Part shown: positions 55,591 through 64,000 of the stretch, one piece after another
Numbering within the stretch: position 1 is the stretch's first letter
Layout: the number at the start of each line of letters is the position of its first letter
DNA from: Burkholderiales bacterium
GTDB lineage: Bacteria > Pseudomonadota > Gammaproteobacteria > Burkholderiales > Burkholderiaceae_C
Reading direction: 5' to 3'
Assembly: GCA_003963115.1 (NCBI GenBank)
Contig: RXJQ01000036.1
Span: 21,523 to 85,522 of the forward strand
DNA length: 64,000 nt
Notes under the pieces: model-generated
Databases searched by the model: none
What the model saw: only the letters and a program-made list of their open reading frames with translations
What the model was told of the DNA's origin: nothing
Position numbers and translations under genes: made by a program

Positions 55591-56169
55591 GTGCAGGACG
55601 CCCACCGGCCCGCTCGACTGATCGTCGGCATCACGGGTGCCAGCGGCGCCGTCTATGGCGTGCGCCTGCTGGAGCGGGCCCGCGCCCTGGGCGTGCAGAC
55701 CCACCTTGTGGCCACGCCCGCCGGCATCCTCAATGTGCACCACGAACTGGGGCTGGACCGCGCGGGCCTCGAAGCGCTGGCCACCCAGGCCCACGCGCCA
55801 GGCGATATCGGCGCCTGCATCGCCAGCGGCAGCTTCATGACCGACGCCATGGTGATCGCGCCGTGCTCCATGAAGACGCTGGCAGCGGTCGCCCACGGCC
55901 TGGGCGACAACCTCCTCACCCGCGCTGCCGACGTCACCCTCAAGGAACGCCGCCGCCTGGTGCTGATGGTGCGCGAGACGCCCTTCAACCTGGCCCACCT
56001 GCGCAACATGACCGCCGTCACCGAGATGGGCGGCATCGTCTTTCCGCCGCTGCCAGCCTTCTACCATCGCCCGCAAAGCATCGACGAGCTGGTCAACGAT
56101 ACGGTTGAGCGTGTGCTGGCGCTGTTGCACATTGAGCGCGCACAGCCGCAGGAATGGCGCGGCCTGTAA
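55591..56169 (+). CDS. ubiX: Flavin prenyltransferase
   Basis: UbiX attaches a dimethylallyl group to FMN, giving the cofactor of UbiD-type decarboxylases in ubiquinone synthesis. The 192 residues show LIVGITGASGAVYGVRLLE, the APCSMKTLAAVAHG loop and KERRRLVLMVRETPFNLAHLRNM (in pieces) typical of the family, with the PP(L)PAFYHRP end. GTG at 55591 is the start, and grxD ends 22 bp upstream, so they may be co-transcribed. Confidence 0.95.
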   Translation: MQDAHRPARLIVGITGASGAVYGVRLLERARALGVQTHLVATPAGILNVHHELGLDRAGLEALATQAHAPGDIGACIASGSFMTDAMVIAPCSMKTLAAVAHGLGDNLLTRAADVTLKERRRLVLMVRETPFNLAHLRNMTAVTEMGGIVFPPLPAFYHRPQSIDELVNDTVERVLALLHIERAQPQEWRGL

Positions 56170-56197
56170 GCCTGGCGCAGATCTGAAAAGCTGGCGT

Positions 56198-56896
56198 TCA
56201 GCGTGTCGATGGCGAAGGTGTAGCCCCACCAGCATCGGCCACCTGGGCCACCAGGCGGTCGGCGTCTTGCCAGGCACGACGCGCGGCCGTGACCATGTTC
56301 GGGTACTCGGCCCGCCCACGGCTGCCGTTGTAGCGGCCCAGGGCCATGAAGAGGTTGCCCTTTTCCTGATCCAGGTAGTGGCGCAGGATCACGCAACCGA
56401 AGCGCAGATTGGTCTGCATGGTGAACAGGCTGCTGGTGTCGCCATTGCCGATGGTGCGTGCCCAGAACGGCATGACCTGCATGTAGCCGCGCGCACCGAC
56501 CGATGAAATCGCGTATTTGCGGAAACCGCTTTCCACCTGGATCAGCCCCATGACCAGGGCCGGATCCAGCCCGGCGCGCTTGGATTCATAGCACACCGTC
56601 TGCAGGAACTCGCGGCGCACCAGGTCTTCAGGCTTGCGCTTGGCGAGCTTGGCTTCCAGCGCCAACGACCAGGCCTCGCATTGTTGACGCTGCGTGGCGT
56701 CGGCGAACACCAGCGTGGGCGCCGCGCCGTTGCCGATCGCGGCCGACAGCGCCGTGCGCACCGCATCGGCCAGCGGCTCTTCGATCTGCGCGCCGGCCAG
56801 GGCCACGCCGGGCGCGCACAAGCCCGCCAGCAGACCCAGGCCTGCCAGCACGCCAGTCAGAGCGGTGATCCAGCGTTGCGGCAACATCATCATCAC
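56198..56896 (-). CDS. Lytic transglycosylase (SLT domain)
   Basis: The 232-residue exported protein has a signal peptide (ITALTGVLAGLGLLAGLCAPGVALA) and an SLT-type lysozyme-like domain: catalytic Glu in GLIQVESGFRKYAISSVGARGYMQVMPFW (in pieces), then NLRFGCVILRHYLDQEKG and ALGRYNGSRGRAEYPNMV. It should cleave the peptidoglycan glycan strand and form 1,6-anhydro-MurNAc. The MurU-like gene at 17585 would act on its recycling products. It lies 33 bp downstream of proS and may be co-transcribed with it. Confidence 0.92.
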   Translation of the reverse strand: MMMMLPQRWITALTGVLAGLGLLAGLCAPGVALAGAQIEEPLADAVRTALSAAIGNGAAPTLVFADATQRQQCEAWSLALEAKLAKRKPEDLVRREFLQTVCYESKRAGLDPALVMGLIQVESGFRKYAISSVGARGYMQVMPFWARTIGNGDTSSLFTMQTNLRFGCVILRHYLDQEKGNLFMALGRYNGSRGRAEYPNMVTAARRAWQDADRLVAQVADAGGATPSPSTR

Positions 56897-56929
56897 GCGT
56901 CAAAGATAAACCAGCCCGGCCCGATACGG

Positions 56930-58678
56930 TCAGCCGATTTGCAGGCGCGACAGCAGCTGATTCAGGACTTCCGTCACGGGAACCTTGGCCGCGGCGGCAT
57001 CCTGGCGGCCCTGGTACTCGGCCAGACCTTCCTTGAGGCCCTTGTCGCCCAGCACCACGCGGTGCGGCACACCAATGAGCTCCCAGTCGGCGAACATGGC
57101 GCCGGGCCGCTCGCCACGGTCGTCCAGGATCACGTCCACGCCCTTGGCCAGCAACTCGCCGTAGAGCTTGTCGGCAGCAGCCTTGACGTCTTCCGAACGG
57201 TCATAGCCCACCGGGCAGATCACCACGGTGAAGGGCGCGATGGCGTCCGGCCAGATGATGCCGCGCTCATCGTGCTTCTGCTCGATGGCCGCGCCCAGGA
57301 TGCGCGTCACGCCGATGCCATAGCAGCCCATCTCGAAGTGCTTGGGCTTGCCGTCGACGTCCAGGAAGGTCGCGTTCATGGCCTTGGAGTACTTGGTGCC
57401 CAGGTAGAACACATGCCCCACCTCGATGCCGCGCTGGATGGCCAGCACGCCCTTGCCGTCGGGCGAGGGGTCGCCTTCCACCACATTGCGGATGTCGGCC
57501 ACCACATCGGGCTCGGGCAGGTCACGGCCCCAGTTCACGCCCTGGATGTGGAAGCCTTCTTCATTCGCACCGCACACGAAATCGGCCATGTTGGCCACGG
57601 TGCGGTCGGCCACGATCTTGACGGGCTGCTTCAAACCGATCGGGCCCAGATAGCCGGGCTTGCAGCCGAAGTGTTCGACGATCTCTTTCTCGGTGGCAAA
57701 GCGGAAGCCCGTCTTCAGGCCCTCAACCTTGCCGGCCTTGACTTCGTTGAGATCGTGATCACCACGCACCAGCAGCAGCCACACGGTGGACTTGACGATC
57801 TCACCCTTGTCATTGGTCTCGTCCGTGGCCAGCACCAGCGACTTCACCGTCTGGCTCAGCGGCAGGCCCAGCAGCTCGGCCACATCAGGGCAGGTGCTCT
57901 TGCCGGGCGTGGCCACCTTCTCGCAAGCCTTCGTGGCCGCACCGCGCTGCGCGATCAGCGCCACGCCTTCGGCCAGCTCGATGTTGGCCGCGTAGTCGCT
58001 CGTTGGGCAGTAGACGATGGCATCTTCACCCGTGTCGGCGATCACCTGGAACTCATGCGAACGGTCACCACCGATGGCGCCAGTGTCCGCCGCCACGGCG
58101 CGGAATTGCAGGCCCAAGCGCTCGAAGATGCGCGTATAGGCCGCGTACATCGCGTCATAGGTCTTGCCGGCGCCTTCCACATCACGGTCGAAGGAGTAGG
58201 CGTCCTTCATCGTGAACTCGCGGCCACGCATCACGCCAAAGCGAGGGCGACGCTCGTCGCGGAACTTGGTCTGGATCTGATAGAAGTTCTTGGGCAACTG
58301 GCGGTAGCTGCGCAGCTCCTGGCGGGCAATGTCGGTCACCACTTCTTCGGCCGTGGGCTGCATGACGAAGTCGCGCTCATGGCGGTCCTTGAAGCGCAGC
58401 AGCTCGTCGCCCATCTTGTCGAAGCGGCCGGTCTCCTGCCACAGCTCGGCGGGCTGCACCACGGGCATCACCAGCTCGATGGCACCGGCCTTGTTGAGCT
58501 CCTCGCGGATGATGTTCTCGACCTTGCGGATGGTGCGCAGGCCCATGGGCATGTAGTTGTACAGACCCGCACCCAGCTTCTTGATGAGACCCGCACGCGT
58601 CATCAGCTTATGGCTGACGATCTCGGCGTCGGCGGGCGCTTCCTTGAGGGTGGAGATGAAGAACTGGGAGGCTTTCAT
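56930..58678 (-). CDS. proS: Prolyl-tRNA synthetase (bacterial type)
   Basis: The 582-residue class II synthetase starts at [26 protein letters not shown]. The motif 2 region ([25 protein letters not shown]) and motif 3 ([17 protein letters not shown]) are present, with the INS editing domain between them, as in bacterial-type ProS. A C-terminal anticodon-binding domain follows. Upstream in-frame codons to 59266 are antisense to rppH and were left out. It is divergent from rppH with a 105 bp gap. Confidence 0.97.
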   Translation of the reverse strand: MKASQFFISTLKEAPADAEIVSHKLMTRAGLIKKLGAGLYNYMPMGLRTIRKVENIIREELNKAGAIELVMPVVQPAELWQETGRFDKMGDELLRFKDRHERDFVMQPTAEEVVTDIARQELRSYRQLPKNFYQIQTKFRDERRPRFGVMRGREFTMKDAYSFDRDVEGAGKTYDAMYAAYTRIFERLGLQFRAVAADTGAIGGDRSHEFQVIADTGEDAIVYCPTSDYAANIELAEGVALIAQRGAATKACEKVATPGKSTCPDVAELLGLPLSQTVKSLVLATDETNDKGEIVKSTVWLLLVRGDHDLNEVKAGKVEGLKTGFRFATEKEIVEHFGCKPGYLGPIGLKQPVKIVADRTVANMADFVCGANEEGFHIQGVNWGRDLPEPDVVADIRNVVEGDPSPDGKGVLAIQRGIEVGHVFYLGTKYSKAMNATFLDVDGKPKHFEMGCYGIGVTRILGAAIEQKHDERGIIWPDAIAPFTVVICPVGYDRSEDVKAAADKLYGELLAKGVDVILDDRGERPGAMFADWELIGVPHRVVLGDKGLKEGLAEYQGRQDAAAAKVPVTEVLNQLLSRLQIG

Positions 58679-58783
58679 GTGCGTAAAAAAATACACCGCA
58701 TGAATGAGGCATTGACAAGCCCCTCTAGGCGCAAGGCCATCACGGTGCAATAATGAAACTAGTTGAAAAATTCGGAGTTGATT

Positions 58784-59440
58784 ATGCTCGACCGGGAAGG
58801 CTTTCGTCCCAACGTCGGCATCATCCTGCTCAACCACCGGAACCAGGTATTTTGGGGCAAACGGATCCGGACCCATTCCTGGCAGTTCCCTCAAGGCGGC
58901 ATCAAGCACGGTGAGTCGCCTGAGCAGGCGATGTTCCGCGAGCTCCACGAAGAAGTGGGCTTGCTGCCCGACCACGTCCGCATCATCGCTCGCACACGCG
59001 ACTGGTTGCGTTACGAGGTCCCTCAGCACTTCATCCGCAAGGATGCGCGTGGCCACTACAAGGGTCAAAAGCAGATCTGGTTCTTGTTGCAACTCACAGG
59101 CCGAGATTGCGACATGAATCTGCGCGCCACCAGCCACCCCGAGTTCGATGCCTGGCGTTGGCACGAATACTGGGTGCCCCTGGATGCGGTCATCGAGTTC
59201 AAGCGGGGCGTCTACGAGATGGCGCTGTCCGAATTGGCGCGCTTCCTGCCCAAACCGCAGGGGCACCAGAACCGCTTTCTGCGCGGCAACATGCGTGGCC
59301 CCAATGGGCGCAAACCGGATGGCACGGATGAGCCATTGCTTGACGAGCCGCCCACGCCCACCCTCTTGCCCGCCGTCGTGCAGGCGCAGCAGGATGTGAC
59401 GACCTTGGTCAGCGAGATCGTCCAGATCGAGTTGAAATAG
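58784..59440 (+). CDS. rppH: RNA pyrophosphohydrolase (Nudix)
   Basis: RppH removes pyrophosphate from the 5' end of mRNAs and starts RNase E-dependent decay. The 218 residues start at [15 protein letters not shown]. The Nudix box is [24 protein letters not shown], and the C-terminal [23 protein letters not shown] resembles the family. It is longer than the E. coli protein by a C-terminal Pro-rich tail. It is divergent from proS. Confidence 0.96.
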   Translation: MLDREGFRPNVGIILLNHRNQVFWGKRIRTHSWQFPQGGIKHGESPEQAMFRELHEEVGLLPDHVRIIARTRDWLRYEVPQHFIRKDARGHYKGQKQIWFLLQLTGRDCDMNLRATSHPEFDAWRWHEYWVPLDAVIEFKRGVYEMALSELARFLPKPQGHQNRFLRGNMRGPNGRKPDGTDEPLLDEPPTPTLLPAVVQAQQDVTTLVSEIVQIELK

Positions 59441-59503
59441 CCTTCAATTCAATCTTTCAGACGAACGGTCGAAAAGCATGGGCAACCATTGGAGGTTTCG
59501 CCC

Positions 59504-59578
59504 ATGCTCCCAGTTCGTTGTCTTGTCGCACTGACGCTTTGCATCGGCTTCATGCCCAGCGCCTACGCGCTTTGCTGA
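59504..59578 (+). CDS. 24-residue signal-peptide-like micro-ORF
   Basis: ATG at 59504 follows GGAGG at eight bases and opens 24 codons that read like a bare signal peptide (MLPVRCLVALTLCIGF, then MPSAYALC) and stop at a TGA. The frame stays open beyond the stop, antisense to the next gene. It may be a remnant of a secreted protein, a small membrane peptide, or chance. There is no other gene in the 190 bp between rppH and the convergent binding-protein gene. Confidence 0.3.
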   Translation: MLPVRCLVALTLCIGFMPSAYALC

Positions 59579-59634
59579 ACTCAGCAACTCGCTAAGCAAA
59601 GCGGCGCACTGACCAAGTCAAGTGCGCCACGCAC

Positions 59635-60705
59635 TTACTCCACCTCGCTCTTGGTGGCGCACTCGGCGTCGGTCGGGTTGATGCTGCAACGGGCCTTCTT
59701 GATGATGTTCAGGCCGGTCTTGTTGTACATGCCGTCCTTGGCGATCTCGATGCGCGCTTCACGCAGCATCAGCACATACTTGGGGATGCTATCGGCAGGC
59801 AGGTCGTCCCACATGTTGGCAGGGATGCCCTTCTCGGCCGTGGCGATGATGTTCATCGCGCGATCGAACTGGCTCAGCCAATATTGACGCGACTTCTCGC
59901 CAAAACCATCAGGGAACTTGGTCTTGTTGAGGATGACCTGTACGGTCGGAATCATGATGGGGAAGCGGCCGATGCCGCCGGTCTTGCCGATGCCCTTGTA
60001 CAACTCGAAGGGCTTGAAGGCCACGGCAGGCAGGGTCACCATGTCGACGAAGCCGTTGTTGAACTTCGGGCCGATGTTGGTCACGTCCACGGACACGGGC
60101 TGTGCGCCGATGCGCTGGATCATGGTGCCCTGGGCCTTGTCGTAGTCAAAGGCCGCGATCTTCTTGCCGGACAGGGCCTCGACCGAGTTGATCTTGCGGT
60201 CACGCACGATGGGGTAGGCCGCGCCCAGCGGGAAGATGCCACCGACTTCGTAGTTGCCTTCCACCATCAGCTTGCCGGCTTGGGGCGAGGTGAAAACCTG
60301 GATGACCTTGCGGACCACTTCGTAGCTCGCGTTGATATCGACCTTGCCGCCCTTGATGATGGTGGTCGAGCCGATGCTGTCGATCGAGCCGGCGACGCTG
60401 TTGAACTGGCGGGTGCGGAAGGCCGTGGCAATCACGCCGTCACACTGACCTGCGCGAAAGTCCTCGATGGCCACGCGTTCATCGACATAGCTCTTGAGTT
60501 CGATGTCGGCGCCATTCTTTTGCATGGCCAGGGCGTAATCGGTTGCTGAACCGTACACATCCCCGGTCTTGCCTGCGACATCCCAGACGCAAATCAGGCT
60601 TTTGGCTTGTGCGGACATCGACACACCCACGGTGCCACCAATTGCGGCGACAGCAGCCAGAGAGACAGAGGAAAGGCGAGCGAGGGTGTTTTGCATGAGA
60701 GCCAT
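59635..60705 (-). CDS. Putative solute-binding protein (AdeT-like)
   Basis: This 356-residue exported protein has an N-terminal signal ending near MSAQA and a TRAP-like two-lobe binding fold: KSLICVWDVAGKTGDVYGSATDYALAMQKNGADI (in pieces), then AFRTRQFNSVAGSIDSIGSTT. It matches the family once called AdeT and now annotated as putative solute-binding proteins with a Cys-bearing C-terminal (ARCSINPTDAEC). No transporter gene is adjacent. The ligand is unknown; the original link to RND efflux is doubtful. Confidence 0.85.
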   Translation of the reverse strand: MALMQNTLARLSSVSLAAVAAIGGTVGVSMSAQAKSLICVWDVAGKTGDVYGSATDYALAMQKNGADIELKSYVDERVAIEDFRAGQCDGVIATAFRTRQFNSVAGSIDSIGSTTIIKGGKVDINASYEVVRKVIQVFTSPQAGKLMVEGNYEVGGIFPLGAAYPIVRDRKINSVEALSGKKIAAFDYDKAQGTMIQRIGAQPVSVDVTNIGPKFNNGFVDMVTLPAVAFKPFELYKGIGKTGGIGRFPIMIPTVQVILNKTKFPDGFGEKSRQYWLSQFDRAMNIIATAEKGIPANMWDDLPADSIPKYVLMLREARIEIAKDGMYNKTGLNIIKKARCSINPTDAECATKSEVE

Positions 60706-60952
60706 CAGGGCCTCCTTCGAGAACAGAAAGAAAAGGAAACAAGGGTCACGGTTTTAACGTAGAACGCCACCACCCCAAGGACAGTACGAACCCTTGGTCA
60801 CGAGAAAAGGGGGGGTGGAAAAGCGGGCACCGCCTTGCGCCAACCGAAATTTCATTGACGAAAGTTACCCGTCGTTAACAGGCTTGCATGGCGTGAAAGC
60901 GCGATCCTCCAGCCATTCAACAAGCATCGACAAACGAATTGGTAGCCCGCAG

Positions 60953-62074
60953 TCAGGCCAGCACCAGGTTGTCGCGGTGGATCATTTCGGGCTCGCTGGT
61001 GAAACCCAGGATGTGCTCAATTTCGGACGAGGCCTTGCGCGCGATCAGGCGGGCCTCACCGCTCGCATAGTTGGCCAGGCCACGGGCCACGTCCTGCCCG
61101 GCCAGATTGCGCACGGCGATCACGTCGCCACGATGGAACTCCCCCACCACCTCGATCATGCCGATGGGCAGCAGGCTCTTGCCTTCGTCACGCAGCTTGG
61201 CCACGGCGCCATCGTCGATCACCACGCCACCGCGCAATTGCAGATGGTCGGCCATCCACTGTTTGCGGGCCGTGAGCTTGGCCGTGGTGGCCACGAACAG
61301 CGACCCGATGGACTCGCCTTTGGTCAGGCGCACCAGTACATCGGGCTCGCGCCCCCATGCGATCACGGTGGATGCGCCACTGCCGGCCGCGCGCCGGGCC
61401 GCCAGCACCTTGGTGATCATGCCGCCCGTGCCCACGCGCGAGCCGGCCCCACCGGCCATTTGCTCCAACGCGGGGTCGCCGGCCGTGCAGACGTCGATGA
61501 AGCGCGCATTGGGGTCCTTGCGCGGATCGGCGCTGTAGAGGCCCTTCTGGTCGGTCAGGATGACCAGGACATCGGCATCGACCAGGTTGGCCACCAGGGC
61601 ACCGAGCGTGTCGTTGTCGCCGAACTTGATCTCGTCGGTCACCACCGTGTCGTTCTCATTGATGACAGGCACGACCTTGTGCGACAACAGGGTCAGCAAG
61701 GTCGAGCGGGCATTGAGATAGCGCTCGCGGTCGGCCAGGTCGGCGTGCGTGAGCAGCACCTGGGCACTGCCCATGCCGTGTTCGCGCAGCTTGGTCTCGT
61801 ACATCTGAGCCAGGCCCATCTGGCCCACGGCCGCAGCGGCCTGCAACTCGTGGATCTCATGTGGGCGCGTGCCCCAGCCCAGGCGCTTCATGCCTTCGGC
61901 AATGGCACCGCTGGACACCATGATGACCTCGCGACCATCGGCGGCCAAAGCGGCCATCTGGCGGCACCAGGTGCCGATGGCATCGGCGTCCACGCCCTTG
62001 CCTTCGTTGGTGACCAGACTGGAGCCCACCTTGACGACAATGCGGCGGGCGTTCTTCAACACATCGTGGCTCAT
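60953..62074 (-). CDS. proB: Glutamate 5-kinase
   Basis: ProB phosphorylates L-glutamate in the first step of proline synthesis. The 373 residues show an amino-acid kinase domain ([57 protein letters not shown]) and a C-terminal PUA domain ([24 protein letters not shown]). It lies 25 bp downstream of obg on the same strand, the common rplU-rpmA-obg-proB layout of betaproteobacteria. Confidence 0.97.
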   Translation of the reverse strand: MSHDVLKNARRIVVKVGSSLVTNEGKGVDADAIGTWCRQMAALAADGREVIMVSSGAIAEGMKRLGWGTRPHEIHELQAAAAVGQMGLAQMYETKLREHGMGSAQVLLTHADLADRERYLNARSTLLTLLSHKVVPVINENDTVVTDEIKFGDNDTLGALVANLVDADVLVILTDQKGLYSADPRKDPNARFIDVCTAGDPALEQMAGGAGSRVGTGGMITKVLAARRAAGSGASTVIAWGREPDVLVRLTKGESIGSLFVATTAKLTARKQWMADHLQLRGGVVIDDGAVAKLRDEGKSLLPIGMIEVVGEFHRGDVIAVRNLAGQDVARGLANYASGEARLIARKASSEIEHILGFTSEPEMIHRDNLVLA

Positions 62075-62100
62075 GATGCTGGCGGCGTGGTGGAGGGGGA

Positions 62101-63567
<1,467 letters not shown>

Positions 63568-63635
63568 TTATCCCGTCTGGTGAAGTGGATCGTCACCGTC
63601 GGCTACCCCGACAAAGCGCGCGACGAGAAACGACA

Positions 63636-63657
63636 AAGCCCCGGCAGGCCGGGGCTT
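63636..63657 (-). terminator. Rho-independent terminator after rpmA
   Basis: On the minus strand, AAGCCCCGGC pairs with GCCGGGGCTT with a very short loop, followed by TTTGTCGTTT. It is about 85 bp after the rpmA stop and before obg, as expected for a rplU-rpmA unit. Confidence 0.7.
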
Positions 63658-63742
63658 GGATTCGGCGCCGCCTGACTTGAGCCTGGCGACGGCCGAGGTG
63701 TACCTGAGGCGATCCGGATGGGACCGCTTTAGGCCGCAATGA

Positions 63743-64000
63743 TCAAACCGGCGTGACGATGACCGTCTTGCGGTTCAGGGCACCCTTCGTGGCGAAGGAC
63801 ACGGTGCCGTCGACCAGCGCGAACAGGGTGTGGTCGCGGCCCATGCCGACGTTGGTGCCAGCGTGGAAACGGGTGCCGCGTTGACGGACGATGATCGAGC
63901 CAGCGGAGATCACTTGACCGCCGTAAGCCTTCACACCCAGCATCTTCGGTTGGGAATCACGGCCGTTCCGCGTGGAACCGCCGCCTTTTTTCTGTGCCAT
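63743..64000 (-). CDS. rpmA: 50S ribosomal protein L27
   Basis: L27 is a component of the peptidyl-transferase region of the large ribosomal subunit. The 85 residues start [16 protein letters not shown], with the conserved [20 protein letters not shown] and [17 protein letters not shown]. The ATG lies at the last base of the window; rplU (L21) is expected just beyond. Confidence 0.98.
   Translation of the reverse strand: MAQKKGGGSTRNGRDSQPKMLGVKAYGGQVISAGSIIVRQRGTRFHAGTNVGMGRDHTLFALVDGTVSFATKGALNRKTVIVTPV

Noticed and set aside
58712..58754. Promoter for rppH from TTGACA and AATAAT
   Set aside because: The spacing between the two boxes is about 30 bases, too long for a sigma-70 promoter.
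56930..59266. Upstream extension of proS
   Set aside because: It runs antisense through rppH, and the ATG at 58678 gives the canonical ProS N-terminus.
59619..59637. AAGTGCG/CGCACTT hairpin as a terminator of the AdeT-like gene
   Set aside because: It lies over the stop codon and has no T tract, so termination is doubtful.

Overview
The window is chromosomal DNA of a high-GC betaproteobacterium. Gene content and order (hemA-prfA-prmC, rpmA-obg-proB, queD/queE, MiaB preceded by a small secreted protein, a PEP-CTERM protein, an AdeT-like solute-binding protein) suggest Burkholderiales, probably a relative of the Leptothrix/Rubrivivax/Aquabacterium group. That placement is inference from gene content only.

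Layout. Positions 1-4561 are the end of an integrated mobile element. It is AT-rich with a strongly G-poor leader, and carries an inovirus Gp2/YagK-YfjJ-like replication protein, a decayed stretch, a helix-turn-helix protein and a tyrosine recombinase. It ends in a 3' tRNA fragment (anticodon CAU) that is probably the attachment site. Positions 4.7-17.5 kb hold small stress and secreted proteins, a membrane-inserted metallophosphoesterase with a GAF-like tail, an MHS-family transporter, a pair of related secreted proteins (one with a PEP-CTERM anchor), a chemoreceptor, and an AraC regulator beside a fatty acid desaturase.

Positions 17.6-24.9 kb hold the most unusual block. A MurU-like nucleotidyltransferase and an AdoMet decarboxylase (speD) converge on a tightly packed minus-strand operon: SPFH/SHOCT protein, DUF4178 zinc-ribbon membrane protein, DUF350 membrane protein, membrane-embedded aminopropyltransferase and a FAD-dependent amine-oxidase-like lipoprotein. 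Together they look like a membrane-associated polyamine system.

Positions 25-47 kb hold miaB, a degenerate HD-GYP protein, an operon of DMT exporter, PLP aminotransferase and bioF divergent from a MocR regulator, an SDR/AraC pair, an NhaR-type LysR regulator divergent from a ribosome-hibernation-like gene with an in-frame amber codon, a BAX-inhibitor-like protein, a nitronate monooxygenase-like enzyme, a cholesterol-oxidase-like GMC enzyme, a hybrid histidine kinase divergent from a solute-binding protein, and a second MocR/PdxR regulator divergent from a PNPOx-like flavoprotein and an OsmC protein.

Positions 47-64 kb are mostly housekeeping: bioA-bioD, queE-queD, hemA-prfA-prmC, an outer-membrane protein, grxD, ubiX, a lytic transglycosylase, proS divergent from rppH, an AdeT-like binding protein, proB, obg (with a long histone-H1-like Lys/Ala tail) and rpmA at the right edge. 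No CRISPR array, rRNA gene or complete insertion sequence is visible.
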